From: JAEUHQ01 sp964538915
GTDB lineage: Bacteria > Planctomycetota > UBA1135 > UBA2386
Direction: 5' to 3'
NCBI GenBank assembly: GCA_964538915.1
Contig: CAZIFB010000019.1
Coordinates: 15,630-79,629 of the forward strand
DNA length: 64,000 nt
Made by a program: the position numbers and the translations under genes. Below, piece by piece: positions 44,124 to 52,448 of this stretch (position 1 is the stretch's first letter; each line of letters opens with the position of its first letter). The notes beneath the pieces were generated by a model. The model was not told where the DNA came from, did no database searches, and saw only the letters and a program-made list of their open reading frames with translations.

Positions 44124-44890
44124 CACTCCTCCAGGGCCCGGGCCACCGCCTCGGGAAAGTCCTCGTTGCCGAACACGTTCTGCACGTCGTCGTTGTCCTC
44201 CAGCGCGTCGATGAGGCGGACGAGTCGCTGCGCGACGTCGACGTCTGCAACCACGGTGCGCTGCTCGGGAACGTAGGCGAGCTCGGCTGCACGGAGCGGC
44301 ACGCCGTGATCCGCGAGACCCTGCTGCACCGACGCGAAGTGCGCGGGCCGGCACAGCACGGCGAGAACGCCGCCATCGACCACGACGTCGTCCGCACCGA
44401 TCTCGAGCGCGATCTCGAGCAGGCGATCCTCGGTCGGGACAGTCGCGCCTTCGCGACCACCGTCCACGACGAAGCGGGCCTTCCGCTGGAACATCCAAGC
44501 CACCGCGCCAGACGTTCCCAGGTTGCCGCCGAACTTCTCGAAGATGCCGCGAACGTCCGCCGCCGTGCGGTGGCGGTTGTCCGTCAGGATCTCGAGCAGG
44601 AGCGCGACCCCGCCCGGACCATATGCCTCGTAGAGCACTTCCTCGTAGTCGCCGAGGTCGCCTTCGCCCGTGCCCTTCTTGATCGCACGGTCGATGCCGT
44701 CCTTCGGCATGCTCAGCACGCGCGCCTTCTCGACACACAGCCGCAGCTTGGCGTTTCCGTCGAGGCTGCCACCTCCCTGGCGCGCCGCAACCGTGATCAT
44801 CCGCGACAGCTTCGCGAAGGCCTTCGCACGTTTCGCGTCGACGCGGTCCTTTCGGAACTTGATGTTCGAGGAATGGGAGTGACCAGCCAT
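44123..44890 (-). CDS. yebC: YebC/PmpR family transcription/translation regulator
   Basis: A 255-residue protein starting MAGHSHSSNIKFRKDRVDAK, a strong YebC start. The family makes three-domain DNA/RNA-binding proteins; some members act in transcription control and others ease ribosome stalling. Segments typical of the family are ARQGGGSLDGNAKLRLCVEK, MPKDGIDRAIKKGTGEGD, YEAYGPGGVALLLEILTDNR, and LEDNDDVQNVFGNEDF at the end. The serine at residue 7 or 8 replaces the usual tryptophan (HSHW or HSKW), a small difference. It ends inside the start of the degenerate GGDEF gene. Confidence 0.93.
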   Translation of the reverse strand: MAGHSHSSNIKFRKDRVDAKRAKAFAKLSRMITVAARQGGGSLDGNAKLRLCVEKARVLSMPKDGIDRAIKKGTGEGDLGDYEEVLYEAYGPGGVALLLEILTDNRHRTAADVRGIFEKFGGNLGTSGAVAWMFQRKARFVVDGGREGATVPTEDRLLEIALEIGADDVVVDGGVLAVLCRPAHFASVQQGLADHGVPLRAAELAYVPEQRTVVADVDVAQRLVRLIDALEDNDDVQNVFGNEDFPEAVARALEE

Positions 44891-44957
44891 GGTCCTCGCG
44901 GGTCGCGCGCAGCAGGTCACGCGGCGCGGGCGCGGCGAGCGCACCCGCGGCGAAGCG

Positions 44958-45356
44958 TCAGCGCTTGCTGAACTGCGTCGAACGGCGGGCCTTGTGCCGG
45001 CCGTACTTCTTGCGTTCGACTTCGCGCGAATCGCGCGTCAGGAGGCCGTGCTCGCGCAGCAGCTTGTCGAAGTTCTCGTTCTCGCGGCGAAGCGCGCGCG
45101 CGACGCCAAGGCTCACCGCGCCGGCCTGACCCGTGACGCCACCGCCGTCGACGTTGGCCCAGATGTCGTAGTTGTTGCGGGTCTCGGTGACGACGAGCGG
45201 CTGCAGCGCCGAGCGCCGCGTGTCGTCGGTCACGAAGAACTGGTCGAACTCACGACCGTTCACGACGAACTTGCCGGTGCCGGCCTTGATGCGAACGCGA
45301 GCGGTCGACGTCTTCCGGCGTCCGGTGCCCCACGTGTACGGGTTGTTCACTGCCAC
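44958..45356 (-). CDS. rpsI: 30S ribosomal protein S9
   Basis: A 132-residue ribosomal protein with the family start WGTGRRKTSTARVRIKAGTG, the middle GGGVTGQAGAVSLGVARAL and the conserved end KKYGRHKARRSTQFSKR, whose C-terminal SKR contacts P-site tRNA. It starts at GTG 45356; an ATG is not available in this frame. It follows rplM by 39 nt, the near-universal rplM-rpsI pair, and precedes yebC. Confidence 0.97.
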   Translation of the reverse strand: MAVNNPYTWGTGRRKTSTARVRIKAGTGKFVVNGREFDQFFVTDDTRRSALQPLVVTETRNNYDIWANVDGGGVTGQAGAVSLGVARALRRENENFDKLLREHGLLTRDSREVERKKYGRHKARRSTQFSKR

Positions 45357-45395
45357 GAGGATCTCCAGTCAGGTCGTTTGTGCGGGTCGCGGGAA

Positions 45396-45845
45396 TCAGG
45401 CCTTCTTCGCGGGCCGGGCGGCGGGCTTCTGCGCGACGTGCGGGTGCGCAGGGCCGCGATACACCTTGAGCCGGCTGATCATCTTCCGCGCGAGCTGGTT
45501 CTTGGGCAGCATGCGGCGGACGGCGAGGCGGATCATCTCGTCCGGGGCCTTCTCGAGGTAGTCGCGCATCAGGATGTGGCGCAGACCGCCCGGGAAGCCC
45601 GTGTAGTACGTGTACTCGCGGGTGTCGGCCTTCTTGCCGGTCACCTTCACCTTGTCCGCGTTGATCACGATCACTCCCTCGCCGACGAGCATGTAGGGCG
45701 TGTAGTCGACGCGGTGCTTGCCCATCAGCATGGTCGCGATCTCGTTGGCCATGCGGCCGAGAGTCTGGCCCGTCGCATCGACGACGTGCCAAGTGTTCAT
45801 CGCGGCGTGGCGGGTGGCAACGGTGGCAAGAGTCGTCTTCGTCAT
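45396..45845 (-). CDS. rplM: 50S ribosomal protein L13
   Basis: A 149-residue protein with the L13 features TWHVVDATGQTLGRMANEIA, LMGKHRVDYTPYML, VIVINADKVKVTGKK, YYTGFPGGLR and AVRRMLPKNQLARKMI. The N-terminus from ATG 45845 adds about 15 residues before the conserved MNTWHVVDA; the internal ATG there (45800) is an alternative, but the upstream ATG is nearer the promoter. It lies in the rplM-rpsI operon and may be the first gene of the transcript that also covers yebC. Confidence 0.96.
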   Translation of the reverse strand: MTKTTLATVATRHAAMNTWHVVDATGQTLGRMANEIATMLMGKHRVDYTPYMLVGEGVIVINADKVKVTGKKADTREYTYYTGFPGGLRHILMRDYLEKAPDEMIRLAVRRMLPKNQLARKMISRLKVYRGPAHPHVAQKPAARPAKKA

Positions 45846-45897
45846 GGCTTCGTCGGTCGGGCGCGGCGTGCTGCTGGCGGCCAGAAAGAGGGCGCAG

Positions 45898-45925
45898 ATG
45901 GTAGCGAGGGCGAAGCCGGTGTCAA
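45898..45925 (-). promoter_or_regulatory. Sigma-70 promoter of rplM-rpsI
   Basis: On the minus strand a perfect -35 TTGACA (45925-45920) and TACCAT (45903-45898) have 16-bp spacing. Transcription would start near 45891, about 45 nt before the rplM ATG at 45845. This is the best match to the classical consensus that I noticed in the window. Confidence 0.65.
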
Positions 45926-45960
45926 CGCGCGAGATTCCCCCACCGGCGCGCCGTGACCGA

Positions 45961-47403
45961 TCACATCTCGCGGATCATCATGGTGTTCGTCAGGCCGGTC
46001 TGTCGGACCGTCCCCGCGATCTGGACGATGCGATCCCCCGGTTTCACGAGGTTCTCGCGGCGCAGGATGCGATCGCCGTCCAGGGTCAGCTCGTGGCTCG
46101 TGCGGCCAGGGGGAATCTTCCGGGCCACGATCCCCCAGATGAGGGCGAGCTTCTGCATGGTGCGCTGCGACGGGGTGAATGCCAGCACGTGGGTCGGCGG
46201 GCGTTCGCCGGCGAGCATACGGGCGGTGGCCCCCGTCTCGGTGTAGACCGCGATCAGGCGCGCATTCGCTTCGTATGCGGCATACGCCGCGGCCCGCACG
46301 GTGGCCGCCGTGACGGTGGCGGCGCTGCCCATCGAACGCCGACGCCGCTCGCCCATGCCCGAGTACACGTCGCGCTCGGCCGTGCGAATGATCTTCTCCA
46401 TCGTCCGGACCGTGCGGACGGGGTAACGACCCGAAGCCGTCTCGCCGGACAGCATCACCGCGGTCGTGCCGTCGTAGATCGCGTTCGCGACGTCCGACGC
46501 CTCGGCGCGGGTCGGGCGCGGGTTGACGACCATCGACTCGAGCATCTGCGTCGCGGTGATGACCGGCTTGCGCGCGCGGTTCGCGAGTTCGATCAGTCGC
46601 TTCTGAACGGGCGGAACCGCCTCCGCACCCATCTCCACGCCCATGTCGCCGCGCGCGACCATGAGACCGTCCGACGCCTCGAGAATGGCGTTGATGTTGC
46701 GCACGGCTTCGGGTCGCTCGATCTTCGCGATGATCTGCGTGTCGGCCTTGGCGCGATCGACGTGACGGCGGAGCGCTTTCACGTCGTCGGCGGTGCGCAC
46801 GAACGACAGTGCGACGAAATCGACCTCCTGGCGGAGCACGCACTTCAGATCGGCGAGATCCTTCGCGGACAGGCAGTCCGCGGACACTTCGCTGCCCGGC
46901 AGATTGATGCCCTTCAGCTGGTGCAGGACACCGCCGTAGACGACGCGCGCGTGGATGCACGGCCCCTCGATGCGGAGCACGCGAAGCTCGAGATTGCCGT
47001 CGTCGAGCAACACGCGCTCCCCGGCCCGCACGTCGCGCGCGAGGCCGCGGTAGCCGGTACCGATCCGGACCACGCCCGACTTGTCGGCCTGCCCGACCAC
47101 GCCGGGCGTGACGTCGATGATCACGTCGACGCCGCGCTTCAGGTAGATCGGCTCGGCGTTGCGCAACCGACCGACTCGGATCTTCGGCCCCTGCAGGTCG
47201 GCCAGGATACCGATCGCCCGGTGCTGCTCCTTCGCGATCCGCCGGACCCGTTGCACGGTCTCGCCGATGGTTGCGTGGTCAGCGTGGGCGCAGTTGATGC
47301 GGAAGACGTCGACTCCCGCCTGCACCAGCTGAGCGACCACCGTGTCGTTGTTGGAAGCCGGGCCGAGTGTGGCCACGATCTTGGTGCGGTTGTGCCACGC
47401 CAT
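45961..47403 (-). CDS. pyk: Pyruvate kinase
   Basis: A 480-residue enzyme that makes pyruvate and ATP from phosphoenolpyruvate in glycolysis. The N-terminal part has RTKIVATLGPAS and DVFRINCAHADH, where most family members read LNFSHG. The barrel core has ILADLQGPKIRVG, FVALSFVRTADDV, IIAKIERPEAV, MVARGDMGVE and VITATQMLESM, followed by AIYDGTTAVMLSGETASGRYPV. The C-terminal allosteric-type domain spans about 350-480. The Ser-to-Ala change within the LNFSHG equivalent touches the K+/nucleotide site and may alter activation. 145 nt separates it from the next gene upstream. Confidence 0.95.
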   Translation of the reverse strand: MAWHNRTKIVATLGPASNNDTVVAQLVQAGVDVFRINCAHADHATIGETVQRVRRIAKEQHRAIGILADLQGPKIRVGRLRNAEPIYLKRGVDVIIDVTPGVVGQADKSGVVRIGTGYRGLARDVRAGERVLLDDGNLELRVLRIEGPCIHARVVYGGVLHQLKGINLPGSEVSADCLSAKDLADLKCVLRQEVDFVALSFVRTADDVKALRRHVDRAKADTQIIAKIERPEAVRNINAILEASDGLMVARGDMGVEMGAEAVPPVQKRLIELANRARKPVITATQMLESMVVNPRPTRAEASDVANAIYDGTTAVMLSGETASGRYPVRTVRTMEKIIRTAERDVYSGMGERRRRSMGSAATVTAATVRAAAYAAYEANARLIAVYTETGATARMLAGERPPTHVLAFTPSQRTMQKLALIWGIVARKIPPGRTSHELTLDGDRILRRENLVKPGDRIVQIAGTVRQTGLTNTMMIREM

Positions 47404-47549
47404 CCAGGTGCTCTCGTCTGGTACGCGTCGCTCGAAAGGAGGTCCGACGCGGAGGCGCAGGTTGTAGCGAGGCGACCCCGCGGGTCACGCCGATTTCGGG
47501 AATGCACCGCTTTCGTGAATGCAGTGCGCGGCGCGTTCGCGGGGAATCG

Positions 47550-48632
47550 TCAGCTGCCGAAGGTCAACTTGCTCTTGTCCCACCACTCCTGCCACCGCTG
47601 CACCGCCCGCGCCCGCTGGTCCTTCGACACTCCCGCGTCGAACGGGAACTTCTGTCCCGTGACCTCGCGCAGCGAGCGCCACGCCTGCTCGCGCACGAGT
47701 TCGTCGGCATCCGTGAGAGCCGTCAGCAGCGATTCCACGACTTCCGGACGCTTGTGCTCCTGCAGCCCCTCGACGGTCAGTCGCCGCACGTACGAATCGG
47801 GATCTCGCGCGAGCGGGAGGATGTGAGGCAGGATCGCCGGGTTCTTGCTCCGCACGAGGGCGTCGACCGCCTCGAAACGGATCGCGGGATCGGTCGACTG
47901 CAGCTTGCGCACGTGTTCGCCGAGCGGCCCCGTCATCAAGTCGTTGGCTCCGGCATCGGCCGGACTCACGGGCGTCGGAGCCGGCGGTTCGACGTTCGGA
48001 GCGCTCGCGACGGAGCCGCCGCTCACGCGCAGTTCCGCGATCGCCGCAGCCTGCCGCTGCAGCTGCTGGCGCAGGTCCTCGAACAAGGGGCGATAGTCGA
48101 TCGCCGTTGCGGCCGTGGTGCGGACATCGCGCTGCACCCCCCCGACCTCCTTCTGCACACCGCCCAGGATCTCACGCACTTCGGCCGAATCCCGCTGCAT
48201 GGCCCCCGTCGCCGCGGCGAGGCGCTCGCCGAGCGCATCGAGGTCCGCACGACGCGCGGTCCCGTCCATCGCGACGTCGACCCGCTGGATCGCGTCGTGG
48301 TCCGAGCCGACGAGCTGTACGAGTTGTTTGTGGTCGAGCAGCCTGCGCGCATCCGCCGACGCGACCTGGTGGTCCAAGAAGATCGTTGCGGCGGCGAGCG
48401 CCGCCAGGACCGCGATCGCCACCGGTACGAGGCGCGGGTCGCCCGACCCTGGCCGCTTCTCGGACGCAGGCACCAGGAGCCCGACCGGGGTCGCAGCCCG
48501 CAGTTTGCCCAGGCAACAGGCGCCGATCGTCTTCCCGTGGAGCCGCTGGGCCGTGCCGCTCGAGAAGTCGGAGTCAGGCACGGAGGTGCCACAGAGATCA
48601 CAGAACGCGACTTCGACCTGGTCTTGTTGCAT
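47550..48632 (-). CDS. Zinc-ribbon and HEAT-repeat membrane protein
   Basis: A 360-residue protein from ATG 48632. An N-terminal ribbon with CDLCG and ACCLG (residues about 11-50) may bind zinc. A hydrophobic helix follows (VPVAIAVLAALAAATIFL), then a coiled-coil region (about 110-195: LDALGERLAAATGAMQRDS, VREILGGVQKEVGGVQRDV). The C-terminal part consists of HEAT repeats (DPAIRFEAVDALVRSKNPA, RDPDSYVRRLTVEGLQEHK, DELVREQAWRSLREVTGQ) ending with AVQRWQEWWDKS. HEAT solenoids bind partner proteins; no partner is known. The gene lies between metK and pyk on the minus strand. Confidence 0.7.
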   Translation of the reverse strand: MQQDQVEVAFCDLCGTSVPDSDFSSGTAQRLHGKTIGACCLGKLRAATPVGLLVPASEKRPGSGDPRLVPVAIAVLAALAAATIFLDHQVASADARRLLDHKQLVQLVGSDHDAIQRVDVAMDGTARRADLDALGERLAAATGAMQRDSAEVREILGGVQKEVGGVQRDVRTTAATAIDYRPLFEDLRQQLQRQAAAIAELRVSGGSVASAPNVEPPAPTPVSPADAGANDLMTGPLGEHVRKLQSTDPAIRFEAVDALVRSKNPAILPHILPLARDPDSYVRRLTVEGLQEHKRPEVVESLLTALTDADELVREQAWRSLREVTGQKFPFDAGVSKDQRARAVQRWQEWWDKSKLTFGS

Positions 48633-48728
48633 GAGAACCTTGGACGGGCAGGCGGTGCGGCGGGCACCGGCTGCTCCATAGTCTCCGACCGGCGCCGCGA
48701 AACCACTCCCGGGGGCCGTTCCGGCTCT

Positions 48729-48756
48729 ACCAGGGCCCGACCGGAAACGCCCTGGT
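48729..48756. terminator. Hairpin between metK and the HEAT gene
   Basis: ACCAGGGC at 48729-48736 pairs with GCCCTGGT at 48749-48756 around a 12-nt loop. It is 49 nt beyond the metK stop and could end its transcript, but no T-run follows, so this is a weak call. Confidence 0.35.
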
Positions 48757-48804
48757 CGGCCCCGGTTCAAGGAGCGTCGTGGTGTTCCGCCGGGCTTCGC
48801 GGTT

Positions 48805-49965
48805 TCAGCCGAGCTTCGCGCGCAGCGCTTCGACCCGGTTCAGACGCTCCCAGGCGAAGTCGCTCCGGCCGAAGTGGCCGTAGGCGGCGGTGCGGCGGTA
48901 GATCGGGCGCTTCAGTTCGAGGTCGCGCACGATGGCGGCCGGACGCAGGTCGAAGACCTCGCGGATCGCGTTCGTCAGGGCGTCCTCGCCGACCTTGCTG
49001 GTGCCGAACGTGTCGCAGCGGATGCTGACGGGCTGCGCCACGCCGATCGCGTAGGCGACCTGCACCTCGCACCGGTCGGCATAGCCTGCACCGACGACGT
49101 TCTTCGCGACCCAGCGCGCGGCGTAGGCGGCCGAGCGGTCCACCTTGCTCGGGTCCTTGCCCGAGAAGGCGCCGCCGCCGTGCCGCCCCATTCCGCCGTA
49201 GGTGTCGACGATGATCTTCCGCCCGGTCAGGCCGGCGTCGGCCTTCGGGCCGCCTTCGACGAAGCGGCCGGTCGGGTTCAGGAACCAGCGCGTCTTCGCG
49301 TCGACCATGGCCTTCGGCAGGGTCTCGAGGGCCACCGCCTTCAACGCGGCCTGCAGTTCCTCGGTGGAAACCTCCGGCCGGTGCTGGTGCGAGATCACCA
49401 CCGTGTTGACCCGGACCGGCTTGCCGGCGTCGTCGTATTCGAGGGTAAGCTGACTCTTGGCGTCGGGGCGGAGGAACTTGTAGCGCCCGCTCTTGCGAGC
49501 CTGCGCCAGCGCTTCCAGGATGCGGTGGCTGAAGTGGATCGGGAACGGCATCAGCGCGTCGGTCTCCCGGCACGCGTAGCCGAACATCATGCCCTGATCG
49601 CCGGCACCCTGCTCCTTGCTCTGCGACGTGTGCGCATCGACGCCGAGCGCGATGTCCGCCGACTGCTTCTGGATCGACGTCAGCACCGCACAGGAGTTGT
49701 AGTCGAACCCCATCTCCGCGTCGGCGTAGCCGATGTCCTTGACGACGCCGCGGATCACCTCCTGGAAGTCGACCTGCGCCTTCGTGGTGAACTCGCCGGC
49801 CACGACCACGAAGCCGCGCGACACCATGGTCTCGCAGGCGACGCGGGAGTCGGGGTCCTGCCCGAGTATGGCATCGAGGACCGCGTCCGAGATCTGGTCG
49901 CAGACCTTGTCCGGGTGGCCTTCGCTGACGGATTCGCTGGTGAAGAGTCGCAGTTCCTTGCTCAT
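48805..49965 (-). CDS. metK: S-adenosylmethionine synthase
   Basis: A 386-residue enzyme that makes SAM from methionine and ATP. Motifs: TSESVSEGHPDKVCDQISDA at 9-28, GAGDQGMMFGYA (about 118-130), and GGGAFSGKDPSKVDRSAAY (about 260-280), with the ATP-binding and metal-ligand residues in place. Length matches the family. The ATG at 49965 gives the conserved N-terminus; an upstream in-frame extension is not credible. The 5' flank to 50257 has an inverted repeat (50024-50043). Its regulation is unknown; I saw no convincing SAM riboswitch. Confidence 0.97.
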   Translation of the reverse strand: MSKELRLFTSESVSEGHPDKVCDQISDAVLDAILGQDPDSRVACETMVSRGFVVVAGEFTTKAQVDFQEVIRGVVKDIGYADAEMGFDYNSCAVLTSIQKQSADIALGVDAHTSQSKEQGAGDQGMMFGYACRETDALMPFPIHFSHRILEALAQARKSGRYKFLRPDAKSQLTLEYDDAGKPVRVNTVVISHQHRPEVSTEELQAALKAVALETLPKAMVDAKTRWFLNPTGRFVEGGPKADAGLTGRKIIVDTYGGMGRHGGGAFSGKDPSKVDRSAAYAARWVAKNVVGAGYADRCEVQVAYAIGVAQPVSIRCDTFGTSKVGEDALTNAIREVFDLRPAAIVRDLELKRPIYRRTAAYGHFGRSDFAWERLNRVEALRAKLG

Positions 49966-50257
49966 GGGGGTGGCTTCGCGGCGATCGGAGCACGACCGAG
50001 AATCCGGCCGCACCGGGGCGTTTCTGCCGCGGTGCCGCGGCAGAGGGGCGAGGACTCTATCGCCGGGGCCGAAAAAAACAGGCGCAAACCTCGTGCGGTC
50101 GTCCCCGCGCTGCCCCTCCTGGGGCAACGCCACGGTCGCAGGGCGAGTCGAATCGGTCCGTCCCTGCAACCAGGGTTGGCGGCCGGACTATGGGAGTCCG
50201 CTCGCGATGCCCTGCACCACCACCACATCCCCTGCCAGCGACCGTGCCCGGCTCACC
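49966..50257. other. Intergenic leader region upstream of metK
   Basis: This 292-bp stretch lies between the divergent metK gene and the next plus-strand gene. It contains a perfect 9-bp inverted repeat and, read toward metK, a run of seven T followed by GATAGA, which could belong to a promoter. No longer gene or known RNA family is recognisable by eye. Confidence 0.4.
50024..50043. other. 9-bp inverted repeat in the metK leader
   Basis: CTGCCGCGG-TG-CCGCGGCAG is a perfect palindrome with a 2-nt centre, about 60 nt upstream of the metK start. In RNA, about 7 bp would form around a 6-nt loop. It may be an operator or a leader hairpin. The site is too GC-rich and too short to identify as a known riboswitch. 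Confidence 0.35.
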
Positions 50258-50359
50258 ATGCGCGAAGGCACCAGCACCACCACCACGCTGAACCGCACGT
50301 CCGTGACACTCACGATCCTCGCCCTCTGCACGCTGGCCGCGTTGGCCCTCGTGCACTGA
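50258..50359 (+). CDS. Possible 33-residue membrane peptide
   Basis: The frame from ATG 50258 encodes a Thr-rich N-terminus and one hydrophobic helix (SVTLTILALCTLAALALV) ending in His. An ATG at 50207 in the same frame would extend it to 50 residues. Such single-helix peptides are often real but easily missed. The absence of a clear ribosome site and the position between divergent promoters make it doubtful. Confidence 0.3.
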   Translation: MREGTSTTTTLNRTSVTLTILALCTLAALALVH

Positions 50360-50429
50360 TCGCGCCGCCACGAACGGAACGTTCCGGAGAAGGCTCGCGG
50401 TCGGCACACCCGGGCAGCACCATGCGCGG

Positions 50430-51149
50430 GTGATCCGCACCACTCTCGATCCCGAGCGGGTCGTGGCGACTGCCGCGCGCCTGCGCGATCGCATCCACGA
50501 ACGGTTCCCCGCGGCGAATCTCGGGAAGGTCGCGACCACACTGCTCGAGATCGCCCGCGCCCACACCGACCGCGTCGCGACGATCACGCGGCCCAACCGC
50601 GCGCTCCAGGCGACGTCGGCCGCGCTGCTGCTGCTCGGCATCGGTGCCGTGGGCGCGCTGCTGATGGAGGCGCGGCTCGACACGACCTGGACCCTGGCGG
50701 AGACGCTGCAGTCGCTCGAAGCGGGGCTGTCGATGTCGTTCTTCCTCGGCGCCGCCGCGATCTACGTGCTGAGCCTCGACCTGCGACAGAAGCGCCGCCG
50801 TTGCCTGCAGGCGCTGCACGAACTGCGCGCGCTGGCCCACATCGTCGACATGCACCAGTTGACGAAGGACCCGGACGCCCTGCAGCCGGGTCGGCCGGAC
50901 ACGCCGTCGTCGCCCGATCGCACGCTCACGCGGTTCGAACTGGCGCGCTACCTCGACTACTGCAGCGAGATGCTCTCGATCATGGGCAAGATCGCGGCGA
51001 TCTACGTGCAGGACTTCCCCGACCCGCAGGCGGTCGCCGCCGTCGACGACATCGAAGACCTGACCACCGGACTCAGCCGCAAGATCTGGCAGAAGATCAT
51101 GATCCTCGGGCCGACCGTCGTCGCTGCCGGAGACGGCGGACGACCATGA
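50430..51149 (+). CDS. Membrane protein of unknown function
   Basis: A 239-residue protein from GTG 50430. Residues 1-50 are helical and charged; two hydrophobic helices follow (LQATSAALLLLGIGAVGALLM; MSFFLGAAAIYVLSLDL). The C-terminal cytoplasmic half is helical (LRALAHIVDMHQLTKDPD; LARYLDYCSEMLSIMGKIAA; VDDIEDLTTGLSRKIWQKIM). The short HQLTKDP motif followed by a YLDYCSEMLS helix looks like a family signature, but I cannot name it. The stop overlaps the next ATG (ATGA), indicating coupling to the FAD oxidoreductase. Function unknown. Confidence 0.75.
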   Translation: MIRTTLDPERVVATAARLRDRIHERFPAANLGKVATTLLEIARAHTDRVATITRPNRALQATSAALLLLGIGAVGALLMEARLDTTWTLAETLQSLEAGLSMSFFLGAAAIYVLSLDLRQKRRRCLQALHELRALAHIVDMHQLTKDPDALQPGRPDTPSSPDRTLTRFELARYLDYCSEMLSIMGKIAAIYVQDFPDPQAVAAVDDIEDLTTGLSRKIWQKIMILGPTVVAAGDGGRP

Positions 51150-52369
51150 GCGAATCGCTGTGGCTTCGCGACGCACGCCTGCTCGATCGCGCGGACACGC
51201 CGCCGTCGCGCGTGGACGTCGCGGTGGTCGGCGGCGGCATCGCCGGTGTTTCGACGGCACTCCATCTGGCGCGGAGCGGCACTTCCGTCGCCGTCCTCGA
51301 ACAACGGCGCGTCGCGGCGCGGGCGAGCGGCCGCAACGACGGACAGCTGCTGCTCGGACTCGGGGAGCACTACCACCGGATCCACGGCCAGTTCGGGGCC
51401 GACCGCGCGCGCCAGCTCTGGCAGTTCCTCGCCGACAACCACGAAGCGCTGCGGGCGGAACTCGCGGCCGCCGACGTCGTGTGCGACCTGCAACAGCGCG
51501 GCGGCTTGCGCCTCGCCGAGACACCGCACGAGTGGAGTGAACTCCAGGAAGCGTCCGCGCTGCTCGCCTCGGAAGGCAAAGCGCACGAACTCGTCGCACC
51601 CGGCGAGCTGCCGCGCTGGCTGCCGGGCGCGGTCGGGTTCCACGGGGCGTTGTTCCTGCCCGGCGAGGCGATCGTGCAGCCGGTCGAGATGGTCCGCGGG
51701 ATCGCCCGCGCCGCGCAGTCCGCCGGTGCGGTGATCGTCGAGCGCGCCTCGGTGGTCGCGATCGACGGCGACGCCGGCGACTTCGAGGTCCGGCTCGGCG
51801 ATGGGCGCAGCGTGCGCGCCGCCGTCGTCGTGCACTGCACGTCGACACTCGCCCGCGAACTCGACCCGAGCGGGTTGCTCGCACGAACGGTGTTCCCGTT
51901 CCGCGGCCAGGTGATCGCGACGGATCCGATCGTCGATCTGCCGTTCCCCGACCACGCGATGTCGAGCAACTTCTGCTACGAGTACTTCCGCGTGAGCCGG
52001 AGCCGCTTCGTGATCGGCGGCAAGCGCTGGTCGGTACCGGGCGAGCAGCTCGGCATCCTCGACGACGCATCGCACGACGAACGGATCACCGCGAACCTGC
52101 TTGCCTACGTGCACGAGCACTTTCCGTCGTTGCGCGGCGTGCCGTTCCCTCACGTGTGGACGGGAATCATGGCCGGGACTCCCGACGGCCTGCCCCTCGT
52201 CGGCGCACTGCCGGGGCGACCGGGCACGTTCGCGCTGCTCGCGTTCAACGGCTACGGACTGAGCTTCGCGTTCCTCGCGGGGCGATGCCTCGCGGAGGCG
52301 ATCGTCGAAGGCCAGTCGGCACACCCGGCGATGCCGCTGTTCGCGCCGCGTCGCTTCGCGCGCGACTGA
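51146..52369 (+). CDS. FAD-dependent oxidoreductase, DAO family
   Basis: A 407-residue flavoprotein. The dinucleotide-binding start is VAVVGGGIAGVSTALHLARSG at about residues 25-45, followed by VLEQRRVAARASGRNDGQLL, as in glycine/D-amino-acid or gamma-glutamylputrescine oxidases. The C-terminal FAD contact is WTGIMAGTPDGLPLVGAL with FALLAFNGYGLSFAFLAGR. The GRNDGQ stretch resembles the PuuB/OrdL group in which GRNGGQ is conserved. The substrate is not known; the family suggests an amine or amino acid. Its start overlaps the membrane-protein gene before it. The following ABC gene is 79 nt away. Confidence 0.9.
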   Translation: MSESLWLRDARLLDRADTPPSRVDVAVVGGGIAGVSTALHLARSGTSVAVLEQRRVAARASGRNDGQLLLGLGEHYHRIHGQFGADRARQLWQFLADNHEALRAELAAADVVCDLQQRGGLRLAETPHEWSELQEASALLASEGKAHELVAPGELPRWLPGAVGFHGALFLPGEAIVQPVEMVRGIARAAQSAGAVIVERASVVAIDGDAGDFEVRLGDGRSVRAAVVVHCTSTLARELDPSGLLARTVFPFRGQVIATDPIVDLPFPDHAMSSNFCYEYFRVSRSRFVIGGKRWSVPGEQLGILDDASHDERITANLLAYVHEHFPSLRGVPFPHVWTGIMAGTPDGLPLVGALPGRPGTFALLAFNGYGLSFAFLAGRCLAEAIVEGQSAHPAMPLFAPRRFARD

Positions 52370-52448
52370 CCGCCGCGGCGCACGCTTGCGGCTCGTGCAG
52401 CGTTGCGACAATCTTCGCGCCGCCGCGGCCACCCGCGCGCACCTTCGC

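Noticed and set aside
49966..50257. SAM riboswitch upstream of metK
   Set aside because: The leader has one palindrome, but I cannot match the multi-helix core of any SAM riboswitch class by eye.
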